Source: Verrucomicrobiota bacterium
Lineage (GTDB): Bacteria; Verrucomicrobiota; Kiritimatiellia; UBA8416; JAIOPI01
Direction: 5' to 3'
NCBI GenBank assembly: GCA_027620105.1
Contig: JAQCIA010000008.1
Location: forward strand, 1 to 16,427
Length of the DNA: 16,427 bases
Below, in pieces: positions 6,144 to 14,152 of the stretch. A model generated the notes under the pieces. The model worked only from the letters and a program-made list of their open reading frames with translations. It was not told where the DNA came from and made no database searches. Numbering within the stretch: position 1 is the stretch's first letter; each line of letters begins with the position of its first letter. The position numbers were made by a program, and so were the translations under genes.

Positions 6144-7880
6144 TCAGTGCGCCTCCAGCCAGTTCTCGCCCACGCCGATCTCAACCACGATGGGCACTTG
6201 CATGGGCAATGCCGTGCGCATACACCGCTCAACAATCTCGCGCACCACCTGCTCCTCGGATCGACACAGATCGAACACGAGTTCGTCATGCACCTGTAGC
6301 AACATCCGCGACTTGATCTTTTGCGCGGAAAACTCCGCGTGTATCCGAATCATGGCGATCTTGATCATGTCCGCCGCCGTCCCCTGAATCGGCGTGTTGA
6401 TCGCATTCCGCTCCGCCGCCTGGCGGAGTGTGGCATTGCGCGAATGAATCTCCGGCAGCATGCGCCGCCGGCCAAGCAAGGTGCGGACGAAGCCATGCTC
6501 TCGCGCGGCCGCAATCGTTGCCTCCATGTACGTCTTGATTCCCGGATACTGACGAAAGTAGGCATCGATGATCTGCCCGGCCTCGACGCGCCCGATCTTC
6601 AGCCGCTGCCCAAGGCCAAAGGCGGAAATCCCATAAATGATCCCGAAATTAACCATCTTTGCCTGCCGCCGCATCTCCGGCGTCACCGCCGTCAGTTCCA
6701 CGCCGTTGACCCGCGCCGCCGTCGCCGCATGAACGTCGCGCCCCTCGCGAAATGTTTGCTGCAACGCCTCTTCATTGCTCAGCTCCGCCGCCACGCGCAG
6801 TTCAATCTGCGAATAGTCCGCCGACAACAGCGCGTAGTCGTTGTTGCGGGGCACGAACGCCCGGCGAATTTCACGCCCGCGTTGGCTGCGAATGGGAATG
6901 TTCTGCAGGTTGGGGTTCTGCGACTGCATACGCCCCGTTGCCGTGACAGCCTGATTGTAGGTCGTGTGCACGCGCCCCGTGCTGGCGTCCACCGCTTCCG
7001 GCAACGTGTCGACGTAGGTGGATTTGAGCTTCTGACAGTTCCGAAATTCCAGCACCAGCTCCGCGATCTTGTGCTCCGCCGCGAGCTGCGTCAGAACCTC
7101 TTCGTTCGTCGCGTACTGCCCCGTGCGCGTCTTCTTGGCCTTGCCCTCAATCTTCATGTAGTCGAAGAGGATTTCGCCAAGCTGCTTGGGCGAGGACACA
7201 TTGAACCTGGTCCCGGCGGCCTTGAAAATTTCGGCTTCGAGCGCGGCGATGTCCTTCTCGAGCACCTTGGAATATTCGGCGAGGGCCTTGCTGTCGATTC
7301 GAATGCCCTCGCTTTCCATATCAACCAGGACAGGAATCAGGGGGTTCTCGCATTCCGCCAACGCCCGCTCCGCCTCCTGCTTCCGCACGAGCGGCGCGAG
7401 CACGGCCTGCAGTTGCAGCGTCACATCGGCGTCCTCCGCCGCGTACTCCGCCACCCGCGCCACCTCGACGTCCGCCATGGTCTTCTGGTCCTTGCCCTTT
7501 TCGCCAATGAGCGCCGTGATTGGAATCGGCGAATAGCGCAAATACGTCCGCGCCAGGTGATCCATGCCGTGCCGCTGCTCGGGCTCCATCACGTAGTGCG
7601 CCAGCATGGTGTCGTAGAGCGCTCCCGCCACGCGGATCCCATGCGCGCGGAGGATACTGATGTCGAATTTCAAATTGTGTCCACATTTGACGGACGCGGC
7701 GTTTTCCAGGGCGGGTCGAAACGCATCCAGCACAACCGCCTTCGCCGACGTGTCGGCGGGAACCGGCACATAGAATGCCTCGTGCGGCGCAAGCGCGAAG
7801 GACATGCCGACCAACGTCGTGTGCCGCACGTCGAGCCCCGTCGTTTCGGTGTCGAAGCAGAACATCGGCGCCTGTTGCAA
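6144..7880 (-). CDS. polA: DNA polymerase I, 3'-5' exonuclease and polymerase (Klenow-like) part of a split polA
   Basis: This frame encodes the proofreading and polymerase domains of DNA polymerase I, which fills gaps in Okazaki-fragment processing and repair. The exonuclease acids are all visible: CFDTETTGLD (Asp and Glu), CGHNLKFD and YAAEDAD. Polymerase motif A is SADYSQIELR, motif B is RRQAKMVNFGIIYGISAFGLG-like (Lys, Tyr), and motif C is LQVHDELVFD. The C-terminus IGVGENWLEAH is typical. So both activities should be intact. The first start-like codon in this frame is TTG 7880, but homology continues upstream without stop to the G10 tract at 7973-7982, where the 5'-nuclease part runs in a different frame. 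One extra G (or loss of two) would join them into a 948-residue protein, a normal PolA length. Confidence 0.93.
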   Translation of the reverse strand: MQQAPMFCFDTETTGLDVRHTTLVGMSFALAPHEAFYVPVPADTSAKAVVLDAFRPALENAASVKCGHNLKFDISILRAHGIRVAGALYDTMLAHYVMEPEQRHGMDHLARTYLRYSPIPITALIGEKGKDQKTMADVEVARVAEYAAEDADVTLQLQAVLAPLVRKQEAERALAECENPLIPVLVDMESEGIRIDSKALAEYSKVLEKDIAALEAEIFKAAGTRFNVSSPKQLGEILFDYMKIEGKAKKTRTGQYATNEEVLTQLAAEHKIAELVLEFRNCQKLKSTYVDTLPEAVDASTGRVHTTYNQAVTATGRMQSQNPNLQNIPIRSQRGREIRRAFVPRNNDYALLSADYSQIELRVAAELSNEEALQQTFREGRDVHAATAARVNGVELTAVTPEMRRQAKMVNFGIIYGISAFGLGQRLKIGRVEAGQIIDAYFRQYPGIKTYMEATIAAAREHGFVRTLLGRRRMLPEIHSRNATLRQAAERNAINTPIQGTAADMIKIAMIRIHAEFSAQKIKSRMLLQVHDELVFDLCRSEEQVVREIVERCMRTALPMQVPIVVEIGVGENWLEAH

Positions 7881-8989
7881 GCGCGCGACCAGCGCGGTGT
7901 GAGCTGACGCGGAGTCCGCCAGGTGATACGTGTGGGCAACATCTCGGATGCCCTTGAGCTCCGCAATCCCCGCCCCCCCCCCGGCGCGACCTCGTCGGCG
8001 GGGCTATTGGTGTCGTCATGCGCCGGAGGCTTCGTCTTTTGTGGCTCACCACCGCCAATCGCCAGCTCGCCTTGCGTCGATGTACCCCCCGAATCGGCGG
8101 CCAGCGAAAACGTCTCTCCGACCAACCGCTTGCCCAGGCTCACGAACTCCCATTCGCGCAGCAACTGCCCCAGCTTTTCACGGTCCGGCTCAACACATTT
8201 CAGTTCGTCCAGCGCCTCGCGCACCGGGGCCGCTACCGAAATCGTCGCCAATTCGCGCGACAGCCGCGCCTGATCGGCAAACGCTTCGAGATTTTCCTTC
8301 TGCTTCCCCTTGAGCTGATCGGTGCCCGCCAGTGCCGCATCCAGGCTGCCGAACTGCTGCAAGAGCTTTTGCGCGGTTTTCTCGCCAATCCCAGGCACGC
8401 CAGGAATATTGTCCGCCGCATCGCCGGCCAACCCCAACAGGTCGATCATCTGGTCCACGCGCGAAAGCCCCCACCGTGCCAGCACGTCATCCGGCCCGAA
8501 AATTTCCGGCGGCTCATTGGCTTTGCCGGGCCGATATAACAACGTGTGCGGCGTGACCAGCTGTGCGAAATCCTTGTCCGGCGTGACCATATACGTCGTA
8601 AACCCCTCCGCCTCGGCACGTTTGGCGAGCGTCCCGATAATGTCGTCCGCTTCGTAGCCCGGACAGGTGAGCATCGGAATCCGCAGCGCCGCGGCGAGTA
8701 CATGCGTCAGCGGGATGGCCTTCGCGATATCCTCAGGCATCGCATCGCGATGGGCCTTGTAGTCGGGATAGCGCCTGTGTCGGAAGGTCGGCTCGGACGT
8801 GTCAAACACGAGTGCCAGGTGGGTTGGCTTCTCTTTCTCGATGATTTGCAGCACCGAGTTCGCCAGCCCGTACAACGCCGAGGTATTCAGCCCTTTCGAC
8901 GTCACGCGCGGATTGCGCATGAAGATGAAATGCCCGCGATAGAGCAACGGCATGCCGTCGATCAGGAAAAGTCGCTTGTCTTTGGCCAT
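7670..8989 (-). CDS. polA: DNA polymerase I, 5'-nuclease part of a split polA
   Basis: The N-terminal 5'-3' exonuclease domain of DNA polymerase I, which removes RNA primers and flaps. Family motifs are in order: LFLIDGMPLLYRGHF, ALVFDTSEPTFRHRRYPDYK, GYEADDIIGTLA, TPDKDFAQLV and the helix-hairpin-helix region GLAGDAADNIPGVPGIGEKT. The metal-binding aspartates are present. PolA homology ends near residue 336 in a Pro/Gly/Ser-rich linker, at the G10 tract (7973-7982). The last 103 residues of the frame as written (beginning GGGRGLRSSRASEM) are out of frame and unlike PolA. The start ATG 8989 matches the family; only G-rich sequence stands in for a Shine-Dalgarno. As written this would be a free 5'-nuclease; a sequencing error is the simplest explanation of the split. 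Confidence 0.92.
   Translation of the reverse strand: MAKDKRLFLIDGMPLLYRGHFIFMRNPRVTSKGLNTSALYGLANSVLQIIEKEKPTHLALVFDTSEPTFRHRRYPDYKAHRDAMPEDIAKAIPLTHVLAAALRIPMLTCPGYEADDIIGTLAKRAEAEGFTTYMVTPDKDFAQLVTPHTLLYRPGKANEPPEIFGPDDVLARWGLSRVDQMIDLLGLAGDAADNIPGVPGIGEKTAQKLLQQFGSLDAALAGTDQLKGKQKENLEAFADQARLSRELATISVAAPVREALDELKCVEPDREKLGQLLREWEFVSLGKRLVGETFSLAADSGGTSTQGELAIGGGEPQKTKPPAHDDTNSPADEVAPGGGRGLRSSRASEMLPTRITWRTPRQLTPRWSRACNRRRCSASTPKRRGSTCGTRRWSACPSRLRRTRHSMCRFPPTRRRRRLCWMRFDPPWKTPRPSNVDTI
7973..7982 (-). other. Run of ten G at the polA frame break
   Basis: Ten C on the plus strand, ten G in the coding sense. The upstream frame reads EVAP then GGG GGG GGG; the downstream frame reads GCG GGG ATT GCG GAG (AGIAEL). 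Eleven or eight G would restore a single polA frame. Candidates are a homopolymer length error, a real mutation, transcriptional or ribosomal slippage, or length variation between cells. Confidence 0.85.
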
Positions 8990-9146
8990 GGCCCCGCCCC
9001 CGCTGCATGCCCGACCCCATCTTGGCGCAGGGTCGTCATCCCATCATGCCGCGTAAAACTAATACCAGCGATGACCCGCCATTGTCGAGGGACTGGTCAC
9101 GCGCCTTTGCACGGCCTTGGATCGCACGTGATCGGCCCAAGAAATG

Positions 9147-9213
9147 TTGTCCGCACCACACCTGAGTGATAAGGTAGTTTCTCTGATTCGCATTTGGCTC
9201 GCGATCAAGGAGG
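9147..9213 (+). promoter_or_regulatory. Candidate promoter and strong Shine-Dalgarno before cmoA
   Basis: TTGTCC (9147-9152) and TAAGGT (9170-9175) are 17 bp apart and resemble a sigma-70 promoter of moderate quality. AAGGAGG at 9207-9213 is a near-perfect Shine-Dalgarno, but it is 15 nt from the GTG at 9229. At 8 nt spacing it faces a TTG (9222) opening only a five-codon frame. A leader peptide or an unusual spacing are both possible. The 8990-9228 interval between polA and cmoA holds nothing else I can identify. Confidence 0.3.
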
Positions 9214-9228
9214 CATCACGCTTGAGGC

Positions 9229-10026
9229 GTGGTGAATAGCAAAACACTCAGGCATTTCATGAATGCACCCAGTCGTGCTGATTCCAAAAAGACCACGGAG
9301 CCACCCGTTGACGCCATTTTCAAAGAAAAGCACGGACAAATCGATGATTTCGATTTCGGCCAACGCACCGCGGCCGTTTTCGACGACATGTTGGATCGCT
9401 CCGTTCCCTTCTACGCGGAAGTGCAGCGCATGCTGGGTGATCTGGCGACGGATTTCGCCACACCGGGCTCCAACCTCTACGACCTCGGCTGTTCCACCGG
9501 CACAACCTTTCTGCAGCTCGATCCTTCCGTCGCCCAGGACGTGACCTTCGTGGGCATCGATTCTTCGCAGCCCATGCTCGATAAGGCGGGCGAGAAACTG
9601 AGGAAAGCCGGGTTTACGCGTGCGCACGAACTGGTGTGCGCCGACTTAAATTCGCCGATCATCATCAAAAACGCCTCCGTCGTAATCCTGAACCTCACGC
9701 TGCAGTTCGTGCGCCCGCTTCGCCGCACCGCGCTGATCCGGAGCATCGCCAACGGCATGAACGAAGGCGGCTGTCTGCTGTTGATTGAGAAAGTGCTGAG
9801 CCCGCATACCACGCTCAACCGGCTCTTCATCAAACACTACTACGAATTCAAGAAGCGTCAGGGCTACAGCGAGCTCGAAATCTCTCAGAAACGTGAAGCA
9901 CTCGAAAACGTGCTCATCCCCTATCACGCCGATGAAAACCGGCAGATGCTGACCCATAACGGCTTCAGTGCCTGCGATGTCTTTTTTCGCTGGTATAACT
10001 TCTTCGGTCTGGTTGCCATCAAGTGA
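9229..10026 (+). CDS. cmoA: Carboxy-S-adenosyl-L-methionine synthase CmoA
   Basis: CmoA makes carboxy-SAM from SAM and prephenate; CmoB then uses it to form 5-carboxymethoxyuridine at tRNA position 34. The product is a class I SAM-dependent methyltransferase fold of 265 residues. Motif I is LYDLGCSTGTTFLQL (about 83-97), followed by VGIDSSQPMLDKA and ASVVILNLTLQFVRPL. The stretch RQGYSELEISQKREALENVL is the hallmark of CmoA and sets it apart from ordinary methyltransferases. E. coli CmoA is about 247 residues; the extra here is an N-terminal tail. The start may be GTG 9229 or ATG 9259 (MNAPSRADSKK); a stop codon at 9223-9225 in this frame excludes anything earlier. It overlaps the following membrane methyltransferase-like gene as GTGA. 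No cmoB lies in the window. Confidence 0.93.
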   Translation: MVNSKTLRHFMNAPSRADSKKTTEPPVDAIFKEKHGQIDDFDFGQRTAAVFDDMLDRSVPFYAEVQRMLGDLATDFATPGSNLYDLGCSTGTTFLQLDPSVAQDVTFVGIDSSQPMLDKAGEKLRKAGFTRAHELVCADLNSPIIIKNASVVILNLTLQFVRPLRRTALIRSIANGMNEGGCLLLIEKVLSPHTTLNRLFIKHYYEFKKRQGYSELEISQKREALENVLIPYHADENRQMLTHNGFSACDVFFRWYNFFGLVAIK

Positions 10027-10811
10027 GCCAGGCCACCACGCCGCCCCACGCGCCGAAGCCAGCCACGGGGCACGCCCTAGACAGCCTGACGCTACCCGTT
10101 GGCCGCTTCTTCTTTCGGTGGCGTAACACACTGTTTCCCATCATCTTTGTCGCCGCCGCGCTGATTCTGCGTCCGACGCCGTTCCTCGGCTCCACGCGCG
10201 CGGATTACGCGGCCATCGCCTTTGGCGCCATCATGATTCTGGCCGGTCAGGTCGTGCGTTGCATCACGATTGGGCTCGCCTACATCAAGCGTGGCGGTCG
10301 GGACAAGAAGGTCTATGCCGATGAACTCGTCCAGGTAGGCATCTACGCGCACTCGCGCAACCCCATGTACCTCGGCAATCTGCTGATCGCCGCCGGTTTC
10401 TGCCTGCTGTACGGCTCGCCCTGGATGTACGGAGCCGTGCTACCATTCTTTATCTTCGTCTACCTCTGCATCGTCCGTGAAGAGGAACGGTACCTGGCTG
10501 AAACATTCGGCAGCGTTTTCAGCAACTATCGCCGCACCGTGCCACGCTTTTGGCCAAAGGCCAACGGCCTGCTGCACACCATGCGCACGCACGCGTTCGA
10601 CTTGCAAAAGGTCGTCAGCAAGGAATACGGCACCATCTTGGCCACCGGCCTCGGCCTATACGCCCTGGTGATCTACAAACTCGGTCTGGTCGCACAGCTC
10701 GCATCACCGTCTGTGCGCCAATTCCTGCTCGCGCTCCCGCTCGTCCTGCTGACCGTTTTCTATATTGCCACCCGAGCCATGAAAAAGACCGGTCGACTTG
10801 GGCCACCCTGA
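10023..10811 (+). CDS. Isoprenylcysteine carboxyl methyltransferase (ICMT)/PEMT-like membrane protein
   Basis: A 262-residue integral membrane protein with about five or six hydrophobic segments: LFPIIFVAAALIL, YAAIAFGAIMILAGQVV, NLLIAAGFCLLYG, WMYGAVLPFFIFVYLCIV, a region near LGLYALVIYKLGL and FLLALPLVLLTVFYIA. The signature GIYAHSRNPMYLGNLLIAAG followed by REEERYLAETFGSVFSNYRRTVPRFWP is the SAM-binding C-terminal region of the ICMT/PEMT superfamily. It should methylate a lipid, quinone precursor or other hydrophobic substrate at the inner membrane; the substrate cannot be named. The start GTG overlaps the cmoA stop (GTGA), so translation is probably coupled. About 65 residues after the signature form an extra, unplaced C-terminal membrane region. 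Confidence 0.85.
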   Translation: MSQATTPPHAPKPATGHALDSLTLPVGRFFFRWRNTLFPIIFVAAALILRPTPFLGSTRADYAAIAFGAIMILAGQVVRCITIGLAYIKRGGRDKKVYADELVQVGIYAHSRNPMYLGNLLIAAGFCLLYGSPWMYGAVLPFFIFVYLCIVREEERYLAETFGSVFSNYRRTVPRFWPKANGLLHTMRTHAFDLQKVVSKEYGTILATGLGLYALVIYKLGLVAQLASPSVRQFLLALPLVLLTVFYIATRAMKKTGRLGPP

Positions 10812-10879
10812 CACCCTTGCCGCCCGCCGCTGGCTCTACCCGCCCGCATGTGGCATGCCTCCTGCTAAATATATCCCAC

Positions 10880-11323
10880 ATGAAGACGATTCTCCGCCTG
10901 CTGTCGCTGTTTGTTGCGCTCGCCGTCACCTTTTGCTCCGGTTGTGCCACGAATTATTCCGATGTCGTGCGCTTTACGCCGTCACAAGCCTGGGATTCCC
11001 GCACGTCGGCTGAACTTCATGCGGACGTGAATGCGGACATGCCTTTTGAAATCGCACCCGGTGACTTTGTCGCCAACAAAGGGTTTGACGGTCCCAGTTG
11101 CTGGGTTTGCCTGAGCGACGATAAGAAGACCAGCCAATTGCTGAAGACCTTGCGTCGCAACGGCGACTGGAAGGTGACGTCGGTCAGCCAGGTGCGCACC
11201 GACTGCCGCCCCATGTTCGGTCTGGCCCGCGAACCGGGCACACGGCATGCCGGACGCACCGCAAAGGAACTGCAGCAATCACTCCTGGCGGCGAACGACC
11301 GCAGCATGCCGGCCGCGCAATAG
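10880..11323 (+). CDS. Putative lipoprotein of unknown function
   Basis: From the ATG at 10880 it has 147 residues and starts MKTILRLLSLFVALAVTFCS followed by GCATNYS, a signal peptide with cysteines at 19 and 22. FCSGC is not an ideal lipobox, so lipid attachment is probable rather than sure. The mature part has three more cysteines (SCWVCLSDDKK and RTDCRPMFGL), which could form disulfides in the periplasm. No known family is recognised. It lies 68 bp after the ICMT-like gene on the same strand. No clear Shine-Dalgarno precedes the ATG, so the start rests on the signal peptide. The frame is open upstream into the ICMT gene, but that part is a shadow of it. Confidence 0.7.
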   Translation: MKTILRLLSLFVALAVTFCSGCATNYSDVVRFTPSQAWDSRTSAELHADVNADMPFEIAPGDFVANKGFDGPSCWVCLSDDKKTSQLLKTLRRNGDWKVTSVSQVRTDCRPMFGLAREPGTRHAGRTAKELQQSLLAANDRSMPAAQ

Positions 11324-11347
11324 CCTGGGTCTGGCTGCAACCGTCAT

Positions 11348-11965
11348 TCATCCCCCCGCGTTGCTTTTTCGCCGCCGACGCCGCGCTCGCGTGAACAGAT
11401 CCAGCTGGTCGTCGCGGACCAACTCGTAGTTCTTCAGCAGGCGGATCACCTGGAGCAGATCGGACTTCTCGTAGTTCCGATTGATGTCCACGCCCGCGAC
11501 CAACTCGGCCAGAATCGTCCGGAAAGAAATCACACCATCCACCCCACGCTCCTTGAGCGCATGAATGGAGCGCGCCTTCAATTCGCCGGAGGCCGGCAAG
11601 TTCGGTATGCAAATCACCTTCGCCATGTCCGAGGCACCCAGAATTTTGGCAGCAAACTTCACTGAGTCCGGCTGGACGAAGCGAAACACTTCGGGTGTTT
11701 TTTCAAAGGTGGAGGCATAGAACCGGTCGGTGTGCCACCCCCGCACCCCCACCACGGCCCGTGCCACGGTCTTGAGATCCCCCGTGTTCCAAACAAAGTT
11801 TTCGGGCAGCCGTTGCGTTTCAATCGTTGGGTTGAACACCACCAGATCCACTTCCTCATCCGCGGTCTTGGCGCGACCCGGCACGGAATACTTGCGCGGT
11901 TGGGCGATCAGATAGCCGCACATCTCAAAATACTCACGCACGAGCAATTCGTTCACCGCTGACAC
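11348..11965 (-). CDS. Conserved-looking hypothetical protein downstream of aroB
   Basis: 205 residues from a GTG at 11965, chosen because AGAGGAG stands 7 nt upstream; the open frame extends further but only as a shadow of aroB. The protein is soluble. It begins VNELLVREYFEMCGYLIAQP and continues with ADEEVDLVVFNP, then GVRGWHTDRFYAST and FRTILAELVAGVDINRNYEK. It ends in a basic tail, TRARRRRRKSN. The E...E-VDLVVF pattern near a conserved-looking N-terminal helix recalls PD-(D/E)xK nuclease-like folds, but the lysine motif is not evident, so this is only a suggestion. It follows aroB by 28 bp and is the last gene of the leftward cluster. No hairpin terminator is seen between it and the convergent lipoprotein gene (11324-11347). 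Confidence 0.72.
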   Translation of the reverse strand: MSAVNELLVREYFEMCGYLIAQPRKYSVPGRAKTADEEVDLVVFNPTIETQRLPENFVWNTGDLKTVARAVVGVRGWHTDRFYASTFEKTPEVFRFVQPDSVKFAAKILGASDMAKVICIPNLPASGELKARSIHALKERGVDGVISFRTILAELVAGVDINRNYEKSDLLQVIRLLKNYELVRDDQLDLFTRARRRRRKSNAGG

Positions 11966-11993
11966 ACTGAGTCTCCTCTTTGTCCAGGCGCCC

Positions 11994-13094
11994 TTATGCG
12001 CCACCCCCGAACGCCGCCGCAAACGCCTGCTCGGCCACGTCCTCCGCCACCGCATGGTCATAGACCACGGCGCCCAATTTTTGGGCCAGCACGAAGCGCG
12101 GCACCTGACCGCGGGATTTCTTGTCGGTGCGCATGGCCTCGCGCAGTGCCGCCCAATCGGCACGCACGCCCCGCTCGCCGGGTAGCACGGGCAGACCAAC
12201 GGCCCCCAGCAGTTGCACCAGGCGATCACGGTCCTCGCTGGCGAAACCGGTCTCCCGACAGGAAAGTTCGGCGGCAAAGACCATACCCAGCGAAACGGCC
12301 TCTCCGTGCAGCAGCCCGCCATAGCCCGAGATCTTCTCGATCGCATGGCCCAGCGTATGCCCGAAATTAAGAATCGCGCGCACGCCACTGTCGCGCTCAT
12401 CAACCGCGACAACCTCCGCTTTGATTTCGCAGCACCGCGCCACGATCGGCTCCAGCACGTCGAGATCGCGCCGCTGCAGGGCCTCGGCCTTGTCCTCCAG
12501 CTTGCGAAAGAGCGTGGCGTCCCAGATGACACCATATTTCACCACCTCCGCCAACCCCGAGGCATATTCCCGTGCCGGCAGGGTCGCGAGCATGGCGAGG
12601 TCGGCAACCACTTCGATCGGCTGGTAAAACGCCCCGACCAGATTCTTCCCTGCCGCGAGATTCACGCCCGTCTTGCCACCGACGGAACTGTCGACCATGG
12701 CGAGCAGCGTGGTGGGCACCTGCACGAACCGAATACCGCGCAGGTAGGTGGCCGCCACGAACCCCGCCAGATCCCCCACCATGCCGCCACCGAGTGCGAC
12801 CAGGGTCGCGTGGCGATCCAGTCCCACCTCCACCGCGCGCTCATACAACGTCTGCACCACCGGCAAACTCTTGCTGCTTTCGCCCGCCGGCACCACCGCG
12901 CGTTGCACCTGCATGCCGTACCCCGCCAGCATGGCCTCGCAGCGTGCCCCGAAAAGCGGATCCACGTTGGTGTCCGTCACGATCAATGCGCGCTGCCCTG
13001 CCGCCCCCTCACGCAGGGAGGCGATCTCACCGCCGGCCCCGATATGAATATCGTAAGACCGCTCATCCAGATCCACATGTACGATTCTACTCAT
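11994..13094 (-). CDS. aroB: 3-dehydroquinate synthase
   Basis: AroB converts DAHP to 3-dehydroquinate, the second step of the shikimate pathway, using NAD and a divalent metal. From the ATG at 13094 (MSRIVHVDLDERSYDI) it has 366 residues, the usual length. Seen motifs: VVPAGESSKSL, the NAD-binding ALGGGMVGDLAGFVAATYLR, PTTLLAMVDSSVGGKTGVN with catalytic lysine, and the metal ligands in LAEVVKYG, NFGHTLGHA and LLHGEAVSLGM. An upstream GTG or ATG-like codon at 13154 would add 20 residues unlike AroB. No good Shine-Dalgarno precedes 13094. It follows fmt by about 70 bp on the same strand and is probably cotranscribed. Confidence 0.95.
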   Translation of the reverse strand: MSRIVHVDLDERSYDIHIGAGGEIASLREGAAGQRALIVTDTNVDPLFGARCEAMLAGYGMQVQRAVVPAGESSKSLPVVQTLYERAVEVGLDRHATLVALGGGMVGDLAGFVAATYLRGIRFVQVPTTLLAMVDSSVGGKTGVNLAAGKNLVGAFYQPIEVVADLAMLATLPAREYASGLAEVVKYGVIWDATLFRKLEDKAEALQRRDLDVLEPIVARCCEIKAEVVAVDERDSGVRAILNFGHTLGHAIEKISGYGGLLHGEAVSLGMVFAAELSCRETGFASEDRDRLVQLLGAVGLPVLPGERGVRADWAALREAMRTDKKSRGQVPRFVLAQKLGAVVYDHAVAEDVAEQAFAAAFGGGA

Positions 13095-13166
13095 GACAAC
13101 ATCAGCCGGACGGCATCCGGAAATCCCCTGAACGCTGCGCTCCTGCGGACGCATCGCAGCCTGCGC

Positions 13167-14144
13167 CTACCGCGCCACACGGCCCATCCGGGCCCCGGCA
13201 ACCAGCGGCCGTCCCCGCAAGAACGCATCCCCGCCCATGGCCTTCCGCCCCTCCATCTGCACGTCCAATAGTCGCACCGCACCACGTCCGCAGGCCACCA
13301 ATGGACCGGCACCGCTCGCATCCATGACCATGCCGGGCTCGCCCTCGCCGGCCTCGATCACCACGCGATGCACTTTGATCAGCTCAGGCGACGCCTGGCG
13401 ATCCGTCCCGCTGGTCGTCAGCGGCAACCAGCTAAATGCACCCGGCCATGGGTTGAAACCGCGAACGCGATTATGGATTTCCGCCGCGGGCAGCGTCCAG
13501 TCAATTTCCCCATCCTGCTTGCTCAGCTTGGGGGCAAACGTCACCTGTGACGCATCTTGCGGTTGCGGCGTCAAGGTGCCGGCCAGCCAGGCTGGGACCG
13601 TGCGCACCAGCAGGACCGCCCCCGTCTCAGCCAGGCGCGTTTGCAGCGTGCCGGCCGTGTCGTCTGGAGCGATCGCCACTTCAGCCTGCTCGAGCATGTC
13701 GCCCGCATCCATCTGCGCGTTCATCAGCATCGTGGTCACCCCCGTCCGCAACGCCCCCCGCGCAATGGCCCACTGAATCGGCGCGGCACCGCGATAGCGC
13801 GGCAACAACGATGCGTGCAGGTTCAGGCAGCGATGCGTCGGCAAGCCCAGCAGTGGCTCGCGCAAAATCTGCCCATAGGCGACCACCACAATCAGGTGCG
13901 GATCGAGGACCCGTAACGCCGCGACACTCTCGGGCGCATTGACCTTCTCTGGCATCAGCACGGGCAAACCAAGCTCGCCGGCCACGGCCTTCACCGGGCC
14001 ATCCGCGACCGCCAATCGGCGCCCCTTCGGGCGATCCGGCTGAGTCACGACCCCCACCACCTGCACACCCGGGAGGGCATGCAGGGCGCGCAGGGGCAGG
14101 CATGCCAATTCCGCCGATCCCATGAAAATTGCGCGCGTCGCCAT
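13167..14144 (-). CDS. fmt: Methionyl-tRNA formyltransferase
   Basis: Fmt formylates the initiator Met-tRNA with 10-formyltetrahydrofolate. From the ATG at 14144 it has 325 residues. The start ATRAIFMGSAELACLPLRAL matches the family F-G-TPEFA region, though Ser-Ala replaces the usual Thr-Pro. The catalytic segment LNLHASLLPRYRGAAPIQWA carries the Asn and His, and QMDAGDML the Asp. The C-terminal domain begins with VRGFNPWPGAF. An ATG at 14150 (MGD) is an equally possible start; the preceding beta-subunit gene ends at 14153. It sits between the fumarase-like beta gene and aroB, all leftward. def, the usual fmt partner, is not in the window. Confidence 0.95.
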   Translation of the reverse strand: MATRAIFMGSAELACLPLRALHALPGVQVVGVVTQPDRPKGRRLAVADGPVKAVAGELGLPVLMPEKVNAPESVAALRVLDPHLIVVVAYGQILREPLLGLPTHRCLNLHASLLPRYRGAAPIQWAIARGALRTGVTTMLMNAQMDAGDMLEQAEVAIAPDDTAGTLQTRLAETGAVLLVRTVPAWLAGTLTPQPQDASQVTFAPKLSKQDGEIDWTLPAAEIHNRVRGFNPWPGAFSWLPLTTSGTDRQASPELIKVHRVVIEAGEGEPGMVMDASGAGPLVACGRGAVRLLDVQMEGRKAMGGDAFLRGRPLVAGARMGRVAR

Positions 14145-14152
14145 GTCACCCA

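Noticed and set aside
6321..7907. 528-residue open frame on the plus strand opposite polA
   Set aside because: Arg/His/Leu-rich shadow of the real polA frame; no recognisable motifs, a usual effect in GC-rich DNA.
11966..12535. Upstream extension of the hypothetical gene frame into aroB (395-residue reading)
   Set aside because: The extra 190 residues are an out-of-frame reading of aroB; a strong Shine-Dalgarno marks the GTG at 11965.
12213..13271. 352-residue plus-strand open frame
   Set aside because: Antisense to aroB; low-complexity His/Arg composition and no family features.
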